A stretch of 64,000 nucleotides of DNA, from positions 4,319,147 to 4,383,146 of the forward strand of contig OX442429.1 of assembly GCA_949361645.1 (NCBI GenBank). The letters run 5' to 3'. The stretch comes from Spongilla lacustris (Eukaryota; Porifera; Demospongiae; Spongillida; Spongillidae). The position numbers and the translations under genes are program-made. The notes under the pieces were generated by a model that was given only the letters and a program-made list of their open reading frames with translations, ran no database searches and was not told the DNA's origin. This document shows positions 45,931 to 57,200 of the stretch, one piece after another; the first letter of the stretch is position 1; the number at the start of each line of letters is the position of its first letter.

Positions 45931-48900
45931 TCAGTTTGCAAAGAGCTCTTGTACAGAATATTGAAGACTCAGCAGGAAGTGTTCCAATGAAGTTGGTGTA
46001 ACAGTTGTGTCTTTGGAGTCATCAAATATACTGGTGCGACCAGCATGTACTGTTGGGGAGGGGGGGGGGGGGGGGGAGATTTAAGAGAGGGAGAGAGAGA
46101 AAAAATTGAGTGTAATTTTTCATGCACACTCTATGCACATACACTCGTGCAAACACACACACAGAAACACACAACCAGTCCAAAAAAGAGAGCACACCTC
46201 TGGGACTCCGCCCCATCATCAAAGGGACACCTCAAAATATTTTACTTCTTTATACTTCAAATATCCTAGATCCTAGATCTACGTGTAGGACAAAAGTTCT
46301 AGACCAACATGTAGATGTAGGATATCGTTATAATCAAATATATACTGCTCTGTGGGTAACTTTACTTTCAGCCAAATTGCTGGGCTATCCATCTAGAAAT
46401 TAATAAATGCATGGATACAAGATACAATAAGATATTAATTAACGAACCAAATTAACGACTAAACAGAACAATGCAGCAGTGTAGGGAAGATATTGCAAAA
46501 ATCCAGGTCATATTGGCATGTTGTGAAACAATTTAATCAAAATACAATAATTTTTTGCAGGCACAGGTTAATACTAACATTAACCTTTAATCTGCGTGAA
46601 ACGATCCTGAATTCAGGATCGGTAAAATCCTGAATTCAGGATGGTGAGTTCTGCCATTTATAACAACCATTGCAGTGAAAATTAAAATCATTAAAACATA
46701 AAAGCTGTTTGTTTCAACAATGGTGCACACATTCTATAGCATGGAATAATTTTTATCATCTAGAAAGCTGCCCAAACTTCAAGGATGCATAAGCATGTTC
46801 GTTGCTCCCGCGTACGTAAATTAAATGATTAGCAATTTATAGTTTGTAATGCTTACAAAGAGCATTGAACATATCAATTTTACTCCTTTTCACTACTTAT
46901 TGGTGGTACCACCTCCAGACTCTTGGTAGAAGTTGTATTTTTATCAAACTTGTACACAAAATAATAGAAAAGGGTAATTTATTATCACTGTCCGAGCATC
47001 CGCCCCTTCTTTTTATGTCCAAACAGTACTGGTGACAGCATTTCTACCAATGCCAGGCATTTCTACATCGCTCTCAATGACACAAATGCTTTTTTATTTT
47101 TATTTTGCAGAGGCTAACCATCGTACCACCCGCTCTGACTCGCTTTGCGTAGTCCGCCTTGAGTTAATTCGATGCTCGTACCTCCTGTGTCCCATATTGT
47201 TTAATTTGCTTATATGGCTCTCCTTACAGATCTTAGTAACAGTTTCTATCTTGAAAGTAAGCTTCCTGCTCTTTCCTCAACCTTATACCCGACTTTGATG
47301 GTAACCGCGGCGAACGAAAAAGTAAACTAAGCCTAAAAATTGTTTTTTCTAAACTGAAGAAATAAAGATTTGAATGACTAAAATGGATAGCGCTGTTTAG
47401 ATGAAAGCCTACAGAAGCTAAATATTAAAAAAAAAATCAGCATTACCGTTCGAATTTATGTCGATACGAGCGGCGTAAAGTCATCCTTAATTCAGGATTT
47501 CCATCCTGAATTAAGGATGAAAATAGATTAAAGGTTAAGCAAAACTTTCGTCATCAACTACATTGCTCATGCATGATGAGCCTGGATTTGCAGCTGTAGT
47601 GGTCAAGCCTGCCAGAGTGCTGTGCAATGAGCACTTTATACACAAAATAAACCAGACATACATATCTGGCTTACAAAAAACACTCACACATTTTTTAAAT
47701 ACACAAATTGGTAAGTGGGATATGTATATAGTGTGTTGCGAGTATTATTGAAATGAAATCCTAAAACATCCACTCTTTCAGCCTAAATTGATCAGGAAAA
47801 GCCTTCAAGTTGGTCATGTATCTTTTTACCATAAAGGGCAAAATTATAACATGGTAATGTCATTGAAATATGTGGACATCAATTTAAAAAAACCCAATTT
47901 TAATAACATCAAGCAATTTTAGCATGTTAAAATCGAAAAGCACAAGAGAATATGAAAGTACAGCTCCAATATCCAGCTTTCAGAAATTTTCACGTTATAA
48001 ATAATTTTATTCTTGATATATGGATAGATATATACTATTCAAGGTGCAATACATAGTAACATTGCTATGTGAGAATATCTATTTGGGTTTTGGTCACACC
48101 CCCTCCCCCATCCTCTCCAAGTATGCTTCAAAATCCTATTTGGCCTAGATCTGTTAATTATGCTGCGTTCACTCTCAGTTTTGTTTAATTTTAATTCAGC
48201 GCCCAACTTATTCTGGTTGTCCCAAAATGTTTCATACAAAGATCAAAGCACATTGGGTCATGATTGATTTATCAAGGCCATAAATAATTGTAGCTGTGCA
48301 TGCCCCCCCCCCCCCCCCCCCCCCCCTAAGTGCTTTCAGGTACTACATTACTTGATGTACACTTACAGGAGAATTTTTTTTTGGACCAGTATTATAATAA
48401 TGAGCATTTAACTTTAATATACATGTACATCATAGAGTAAGTAGAGTGGGAGAATTAATTAAACAGAACAACTGGTTGTACACAAAATAATTAATTATGT
48501 GCTGAAATACTATAAGGTAGTGTGCAGGCTAAATGTTGATCACCGCTTTTTCGTGCAGGACAATAATTCAGCACACACAACCTAAATCAGAGATCTATGG
48601 TCCTGTTAATACCCTGCATAACCTTTTGAATCATGGACACAATTAGATTCCTTCATCTAATTAGTGCAAGCTAGTAGAATTAACATACACGAGAGTTGAA
48701 GTTGAAAATTGATGGTCCGGTGCTCATCACCCAGCAGGTCTGGAAAGAACATAGAGGACCATAAAGCACACATACATACACACACTCACACACACTCACA
48801 CTCACAATCATGCACATGTGTACATACGTGCGTGCATACACATGCAAGTAGGCCTATATTTACACGCGCAGACATCCCCAAGAATGTCAGCTTACTATGG

Positions 48901-50361
48901 CAGACGTGTATCAGGCACACAGATGATGATCAAAGCTCCAGTCCCCACCTAATTACTCCACCCCTCATTTCCTTTCCACACCCCCAATGTTGTGAAAAGA
49001 AAACTACACAGAACAGCAAGGTACACATGTAAAAGTACCACGTGTCTGGGCACAACACACACCAAAAACACAAAGCTACCATTGGCGAATCCAGGGGGGG
49101 GGGGGGGGGGCAACTGGGTTCTGCCCCCCCCCCCCCCCCCCCCCCAAATAGAAATTAAATATTCATAGCCAAGAGGCAGTGCCTTACACAATTAATAGTA
49201 TGTGCGAAAACGACTAAATGTACGTGCAGGCACAGGCTGCAGTGCCAGCCGGTGCGGTCGGGCAGGCATACACGTGCTCTAAATTAAAACTTCCGCGACA
49301 GCTGGAATTGTGTTTGAGTGAATTGCAAGGCGCCTATACAATTTTTTTTCAATATTAGCAGGTAGGGCTATGTAGCAAATCCGTACAGTCAAAATTAATA
49401 TTATAGTTCACCGGTTCTTCTGACGTTGAAGTAACTCTGGACTGACCAGATAGGGCCTCGGAGTCGAAAGCGACCAAGCAAAGTAGGTTTGCCATTGGAT
49501 GCATGATACCGGTATTATAGATCGTTTGTACACAATGCTGATAACACCACCAGCCAACTTTGGTGTCACTTCACGCAAAGATAATAGAGTTTATCTACGT
49601 AGATGAGTTATAACGTTTTTGGTGCAGTTTTTACGTACTTTTGGGGGGTTTACAACGCAAAAAGCGTTGGCTTCTGGGGCTATGCCCCAGGCCCCGCTGG
49701 GGGAGCTTACAGCCCCCTCCCGCACCCTCCCCGGGGTGGCTACGCCTCCTGATTTGCCCCCCCCCCTGCCACACCCTCACCTTTGCCCCCCCCCGCTCCC
49801 AATTCCTGGATCCGCCCCTGGCTACGGTTCTGCGTATTTATCCCCGTAAAGTAGGTAAATTAAAACGCCCACGAACACTACCTAGTGCACCGAGACGACT
49901 GATCAAAACATACGTGAGAGTTGGAGTCGACAGACCGGTTGTCATCACTCAGGAGATCTGGAAAGAACAATTGAGTGACCATAAACTATTAGCTAGTGAT
50001 AACTACTGAGTAGCATGCACGCGTGTTAGCATACACAGGCAGCTTCAGAATGAAATGCAATTTACACCGTCATTCTAAACGTTAGCCTCACCTCCACCAG
50101 CTTCCTTGAGCTTGTTGGTCATACTAGGGTGCAATACTAAAAGATAAAAAACTTTCCTCGAAGACAAGTCGTTGTATACGAGAAATAAAGAGGAACGTCT
50201 TATTATAAAAAAGTAGAGAAATTTTGAAATGACATCGGTGTGTCTACGCGAGTTTTGGCACGATCGACACATGAGACCGGTATGGGGACCCGACTTGCAT
50301 CGGTCGGGTCCCCAGACTGTGCAATTTTGGGTATGGTGTGCGTCGTAAACAATGTGTGGTG
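45931..50361 (-). CDS. Putative small split gene in the right arm (inverted copy)
   Basis: On the minus strand the equivalent exons are the ATG exon at about 50091-50121, the alternative exon 49957-49914, exon 48739-48689 and the last exon 46049-45931 (TGA). Lengths equal those in the left arm (44, 51 and 119 bp) and the splice sites are kept. The start-exon ORF upstream of the ATG is also preserved (112 codons, 50413-50075). Preservation may only reflect recent duplication or gene conversion. Function unknown. Confidence 0.35.
46584..47534. mobile_element. piggyBac-like non-autonomous element, 951 bp
   Basis: The ends are CCTTTAATCT at the left and AGATTAAAGG at the right, flanked by TTAA on both sides (46580-46583 and 47535-47538), as is typical of piggyBac superfamily insertions. 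Just inside each end lie repeated palindromes: ATCCTGAATTCAGGAT twice at the left (about 46605-46640) and ATCCTTAATTCAGGAT / ATCCTGAATTAAGGAT at the right (about 47484-47519). There is no transposase. The element is present only in the right arm of the giant inverted repeat, so it was inserted after the duplication or lost from the other arm. Confidence 0.75.
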
Positions 50362-50392
50362 TAGTTTTGGCACGAATTACATCCCATATAAA

Positions 50393-52227
50393 TTCACACA
50401 GTATACTCACCAAAAGACCTGAATCTCAGAAGTTGAAATCATGCAGGGCAATCCGTTTATTGCTGCCTCCACATCTCCAAAGCTACGATTGTGTATTATC
50501 GTTAATAATTCATCTGCAATAACAGTTAACTAGTTGCAACGTACGCAATAACTGTAACTTAATCCCAGATGACGCAAGGTATTACGTTATGACATATTGT
50601 TTATGAATAAATTATGCGCGGTAGAAATTAATTTTTTGTCTTGATTTTACTACACGAATGGTTCATATCATAATTATATAAAACACAGATTCACAATCAG
50701 ACCGATTTATAGTAAATTATAAATATGTTTAAAATTCAATTTGAAAATAAAAGCATGATGACCGCCTATGTATGGGCCATTTCTCCATATGGATACGATT
50801 ACTGGTTTTCTCTGTGATAATTTATGTGCTGGCTTTATTTGCAATAGCATGACTCAGCACCTATGTCTGCTTGTTAGAAGTTACCTATTTTGTACACTGA
50901 CCCTTCTATGTCGCTAGGTGAGGGCAAGGATGTACCTCAGCACACTGAAAAATGCAGACATACATATGCACACAGTCACACACACTCAGATGCCTAAATG
51001 TAAAGTACACATGCTGCTGAAAGGTCATCTCCAAGCTCTGCTGTGATTGTAATGCATCTACATACTACTAGCCCAAATGTAAGTAAGTTCACATATGTAC
51101 CAGAGGGTTTTTTAAAAAGGAGATCAGGGTTACAAAACAGTACATATCTATGCATGTATTACAAGTAAATAAAAACGGCATTTTCTATGCCGAGGAATTT
51201 GGTGGTGCAGTAAATACGATTTGAAGGCAATAGTGCATGCATGGTGTAACAACAAGTCTAAAACCATAAGGTAATCATATATTTAGCACATAGTCTCCTA
51301 CAATGTGTTAAATATTCATTTTTCCTGATTGCACACTTGTTTACTATTAATTGGCTTCAGATCTTATATACTACCAACTTTCTCGTAGAGAATGTTTTTA
51401 TTTATCGTTTTTGCTTATGATAGCTACTACACAGATTACATTTGAGCGCTTGTACAGGTAGGGAACAAAACATAAATTTAAAATTGTGGGTTTAAAAAAA
51501 AAAACGTGCGTAGAGGCACGTACAATTCAAAGCACGCCTTATTGGCAAGTGTCTGATTGTTGCATCTAATTATAAGTTACAGGCAGTTTTTTTTAAGTGC
51601 ATTCTTATATGCCATTACTTGCCATTTTGGTGTAAACATGCGTGTTCACCAAAATATACTATTATTTGTTATTATTCATGTGATATTATTTGGGGATATT
51701 CAGTTCCTAGGTATTCCTAGGTATTATCTCACCACTGTGGGCATGCACTCTCCCGTCACATCCTAAGATTGGCATTCCTTGAACATGTGTACATCTACCC
51801 AAGAAGATGAATATGGTTACGAAATTCGGGATCGGGAACGAGGACAGCCTACTGCATTAAATTTGCATGCGACATCAAACAAACACGAACTGCACGTTTT
51901 TGTGTTCGATATGAACGATCCGATCGTCAGAAAAGTGGGCCGCTTTTTAAAAAATATGGGTCAAGATTTATCTGATTCAAATCCTATACATGTATAAGGA
52001 GCCGTATAGTCTCGTACCCAGACTTATATATGCGACGGTGGCACTTGTGCACCTTGGAATGTAAAGTTGTAAACAATCATATCCAGATCAATGATTATCT
52101 TATAGACCCCCTTTCATATGACGTCAAATATCACATCTTATCGAAGCCACTGGCAAGCAGCCGTAGCACAAATACTTTCCAAAGCCATGCCGCTTTGCTT
52201 TCATAGTTAAATCCAGTTGTTCTGGGG
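50393..52227. other. Intergenic, AT-rich
   Basis: No coding exon is recognised. 51371-51398 (ACCAACTTTCTCGTAGAGAA plus TGTTTTTA) and TATTTAGCACA at about 51279 match the right half of the foldback element at 2186-2456, so a decayed copy lies at about 51270-51400. Confidence 0.5.
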
Positions 52228-52230
52228 GTA

Positions 52231-53076
52231 GGGGTCGTTCATAAATTACGTCACACAAATTAAGGCTGTTTTGGACCCCCTCCCCCCCCTCCGTCACGGA
52301 ACCGTCACAATAATCCTCTCCCCCCCCCTCTTAATTATGTCACATTTGCTCCCCTTCATGAATAATCATAAATCGCTTCGAGCGTGCATATTTGGCCAGT
52401 TTCGCGCCGTAATGCAAGCAAAGCTCAAAGAAACAGTTTTCGCATGCGGGCAACTCCATTGAATTCGACCACACTACTGTCAATAATATATCATACATCG
52501 TCGCAAGCATGAAGCGTGATGAAGGTCTTCTTCATTCTAGGCCGCGTGGCTACCCGGCATAATTCCTTCGATTTTTACCAATACAGACTACCTAGCCTGT
52601 TTCAGGCAGTCAACTTTATCTCATCTCTGTGCCTCAGATAGGGCAGCAACTTGATGCGTGTGACTCTAATGTAATTATTTCTCGGTTTGGTCAAACGCAG
52701 GCAATGCCCAACTAGGCATCAACTAGCTCTTATTTGGCTTGTCTTGCTTATGAATCACCATATGTTTCTGCAGCATCACGTTTAAAGCGAAATAGAGAGA
52801 GCAGATCTTGCACGACCGGCCGAAAAAGCAAATGCAAGTGGCTGCCTGGTACTGATGCCATCATCGAGCGCGTAGATCAATATTACCCACGACATGAATC
52901 AATTTTAGTAACCGCTAAACACCATCGTGCATCATAGATCACGACAATGAATTTTAATTCAAAATGTGACATCACGCCAGCCTAAACCCCCCCCCCCTCC
53001 CCCCCGTCACAAACCGTCACAATTGTTCAGACCCCCTCCCCCCCCCTTTTGCGTGACGTAATTTATGAACGGCCCC
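52231..53076. mobile_element. TIR element, 846 bp, with GTA target duplication
   Basis: The left end is GGGGTCGTTCATAAATTACG(TCAC). The right end is the reverse complement of GGGGCCGTTCATAAATTACG(TCAC). Beyond these lie matching CCCCCTCCCCCCC and CCGTCAC...CCGTCACAAT blocks near each end. GTA occurs immediately outside both ends (52228-52230 and 53077-53079). The interior has no transposase. A 3-bp duplication is compatible with several DNA transposon superfamilies, including PIF/Harbinger and CACTA, so the superfamily stays open. It ends about 300 bp before the start codon of oxygenase copy 3. Confidence 0.75.
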
Positions 53077-53177
53077 GTAGCCCAACTGATGAAAATTATA
53101 AGCGAGGGTTAACAAAGAAAACCACTTCATTAAGTCACATCAGTCGTTTGGGTGTAATGGCTTACAACACGATTACC

Positions 53178-53215
53178 CGACCAGTCGGGCTACGCCCAAC
53201 TAGTGCCACCTCAGT
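53178..53215. repeat. Solo terminus related to the 63.3-63.5 kb foldback
   Basis: The words CCCGACCAGTCGGGCTACG and CCCAACTAG match the outer ends of the foldback at 63299-63491. No partner end was found nearby. Confidence 0.5.
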
Positions 53216-53379
53216 CCCACACATAGGAAATCAATCGTCTCCCTTCCCCAACTGCAAGATATTTTGATACATGTACCACGATACAATTTTCCCACGCGCT
53301 TTACTATTAAATAAATTAAGTTTAGTTTTAAAAAATATAAAAGCATTAATTACACTTAATACATTCATAATAACTTTCA

Positions 53380-54211
53380 ATGGAACGAAAGACGTTACAA
53401 AGCTGCGCGTTGCATATCATAGCTTCAACAACACTCGCCTGGTTGTGTTACGTTCTGAATCGGGATATCGCAACGAAAACAAGCATAGCTACAAATCGTA
53501 ATGCAACCGTTGCCGAGAAAGAGCTAGCCGACTTGCTTCCCGACATCTTTCTCCACGCCAAGGTTGACTGGACCCTGAGATCCATCCTGCTACTTGCAGC
53601 TGTCCTATACGGTACTTACATCTCTGCCAAGGTGTATCGATTTCTGTTCGCTGAGGCGAATTATGTTCACGGTATCAGCGGTAGAGATATGGGTTATCAC
53701 GTTGCACCTGGTAAGCTTTGTAATACGTGTATTGGCATGTGCCTGCGTGCGTGTTTACAGGTATTGTTGTGCGTGCGTGTTTACAGGTATTGTTGTGTGT
53801 GCGTGTGCGTGTGCGTGCGCGTGCGCGTGTGTGCGTGCATGTGTGTGCGCGCGCGCGCACGCGGGCGCGTTTCGTTTGTTCGCGCGTACGTACGTACGTG
53901 TATGTGCATGCGCGCACGCAAATGTGCATGCCCTGGCGGGGTACGGCGCCTATACCCACACGTTGTTGTATCGGTACAATAGTGAAATCAAGTCCTGGGA
54001 GGAAGGGGCAAAGTTCCCGCCGGTGGGCATTACAATACATGTATGTCTTTTCTCACCCGTGAGTGGTTTACTTTCTTGGGTGCTATGGGTCCCATAGAAG
54101 CATGCAAGATTACATATAAATGTATGCGCGTGACGTCAGAAGGTCATGAATTAGGCACCATGTATTGTGTAAGCAAACATTTAGTACTTATCATTCTAAC
54201 ATACAGATACA

Positions 54212-54283
<72 letters not shown>

Positions 54284-57200
54284 CATCAACACTATCAATG
54301 ATCCTTGTTTCAGCAATGTCATCCACACCTACTTACACGTAATAGTTTGTTTGTTAACCTTTGCACTCAAATAATTTGAGTGCAAAGGTTAAAGAACAAG
54401 TATCAACGCTACATGATTATATCAATTTGTGGTGGTTTTTTTTTTTTCATGCTATTAGGAAAAAGCAAAAAAGAAATTCTGAATGCGGCGCGCAAGCATC
54501 GAAATATTGGTGACATTCCTCCTCCATACCCTAATGGCTGGTATGAAGTGATGAGGTCATGTGACCTTCCAAGAAAGTGTGTAAAAGCTGTTTCGATAAT
54601 TGGAGAGAATTTTGCCGTATTTCGAGGTGAAAATGGTAAAGTAAGTTACAAAGATGGTACACACTAAGTTGTACAGGTGTAATCAGGGTGGATTGACCAT
54701 CACTGTATTACATCTGAAAGATCATTCATTCCAAAGTTTCATTTAGTGCCTTCTCTCCATGCAGGTATCGATTGTTGATGCCTACTGTCCCCACCTTGGA
54801 GCAAACCTTGGTGTTGGAGGTCGTGTCCATGGCAACTGCATTGAGTGCCCCTTCCATGGTTGGCAGTTTGATGGCGAAAGCGGCCAGTGTGTCAAAATAC
54901 CCTATGCTGATAAGGTGTGTGGTTTAGGAAAGAGGAGGAGGAAGCCAGGGTGGTATGTTTACAGAGACAAGTGGGGAATTCTTATAGATAGTCTCAACTG
55001 GGCGTGTTGTGGTTACGAATAATGGAAAATATGTAATCACCTTTTGTACCCAGCTATGTTATGATTCTTGTTACTGGTGCCACATGCACGTAGTACTGTG
55101 GCTGTGTTGACTGCATGAAAAAGGGTGTGTCTGGGTGGCTAGCCTTTGCCATACATGTACATTGATGTCGAGAAGGAGTGGTGCATAAAAATGTGGGTGG
55201 AGATCAGTTGTGTGGGTGGGGTTGCAAATGAAATTGATGGGTGGAGAAATCCTGTGATAGGGGTGTGTACTCCTCATGTTTTACAACCCAGATCCCCAAA
55301 TTTGCAAAGACGAAGGTGTGGCCTTCTGCAGAGTGCAATGAGCTGATCTATGTGTGGTATGATGCGGAGGGGAGGGACCCCAAGTACTCTCTGGAGGAGG
55401 TAGAGGAGATAAGGACAAGGCAGTGGACATACAGGTGAGGCTGGGGACATACATGTGAGGCTGGGAGTGTACATGTAAATGGAATGTAGAAAAGGGTGGG
55501 GTTGATGGGCCCCTCATGCAGTGGGGTTTCCTTGGAACCTCATATTCATGTTAATGAATTCCATTTCTTTTCATGCCTGTACATGTAAACACCAAACTCT
55601 TCTCAGTAATGCTTGGGTGGGAGTGGTGGGGAAGGTGAAGTTGTTGATCATTTTGCAAAGATGTATAGAAAATAGAACATCGTTAAGTCAGGCTTCAGAA
55701 AAATTGGAATCTTTGAAAATAATAATAATATAAATTGTGTTCCTTTTTACAGCCCCTTCACCATATACATGAATAAGTGCACTAACAAGCTTTGCTCTTC
55801 TTTTGCTTGTCCTGGGAGCGTGCTATACATAGGCCCCTTCTCACATATATTTACATACTTGTTTCTTCATCCTGCCAATCAACCGTACAAAATTGTGACT
55901 GATTTTAATAGCTTGTAGCTCCCGAAATGTACAGACTTGCTGGACATAACAAGCAATTGTCAGCAGGCAGGCCCACAATGTAGGATATATTGTACATTGT
56001 GCAATGGCAGATTGATCGTGGTGGGTGAGTCAACATGGAATACTTCAGGATGGTGTATGTAAGGAAGGGGTAGATTTTATGGCTGGTTCATAGGTTGGAT
56101 GCATTATGCCCTCATAAACAGTACCACTATGCCCTATAACATTATAAGTTATTATGCTTCTGAAGCTGTTAGCTGCAAACATAAAATAGACATTTGATGC
56201 CATGCATATGCACCAGAGGCAACTGTATTTATATTGCCCCTCCTTCCCCTCCTCCCCCTCCCCTCCCTTCCTCTACCCTCTTCATATGATGTAATGGTTT
56301 GTATATCACGTACGATGCATGTAATTACAATCAGTCAAGGTCTAATGCTACACCCTCTACCTTCCTCCCTCCCTCCCACTCCTACCCACCTACCCTCCAT
56401 CCCTCCCTCCCTCCCCTCCTTCTCATCCTCCCTCAACTGTTAATTAAATAAAACCAAAAATCATTTTTTGAAAGGGTGGACATTTTTTAAGAACTATATG
56501 TTTAGCGAATGAGAGGTGATAAAATTGACATCTTTAAAAATTTTTTGGTAGGCAAGGCATTCATACTATCCACTGACTCACCTCTGATGGGGATAATGAC
56601 CAAACACTTCAACTTTTCATAACGTGCAAACAATTAACTTATGAATAGTTAACTGGTGGACAGAGTATACCTCCTGCTCCAGCTCACAATAATGGGTGAC
56701 TGTCTATTTTTCATAGCATTCCAATTTTTTAATGCAGGTGAAGGGTCGAGTGGGCGATATTGGGGCAAGGGGGAGTAGTTAGCAGTGGGTTTGTATCTTT
56801 TGGGTGTCATACCCAAGGCATATGCAGGTGGTGATAGAATGGAGGAGGCTAGCTGGGGACTTATGATAGCTAGATGGCTTTAGTGATGTAGATTATGATA
56901 ACAGTTATACATGTATTTTACAACTGCTATATTATCATGCTTAAAACTCCCAGCAGCTATACTGAGTTACTAATGCAGGCGGAATGAGTATAAAATGAAT
57001 GATGTAAGACAGTGGTACTAATCCCACCCTTCTTAGTGATGCATGGATCAAGTCATTGCCAACAAAATTTTGTGATTCATCATAGCGTCTGCAAATATTC
57101 AATAATTTATGGGTCAGATTAGCAGGAAATGACCCCTAGTAATTGTATGATAGCTGCTCGGTGCAAGCTAAAATGACAGCAGTATCTTCATTATTCAAGC

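Larger units (their letters stand above)
44898..50392 (-). repeat. Giant inverted repeat, right arm
   Basis: Reverse complement of the left arm in three blocks. It is longer because of two arm-specific parts: about 46381-48029, which includes the TTAA-flanked element, and 49174-49634 (461 bp). At the second part the left arm joins cleanly (AAAAGTAC|TTGGCTAT) with no obvious target duplication, so it could be an insertion here or a deletion there. Confidence 0.9.

Noticed and set aside
53675..54062. Cys/Arg/Val-rich ORFs in intron 1 of copy 3
   Set aside because: Alternating GTGCGT sequence gives open frames; comparison with paralogs places the exon 1 donor at 53710.
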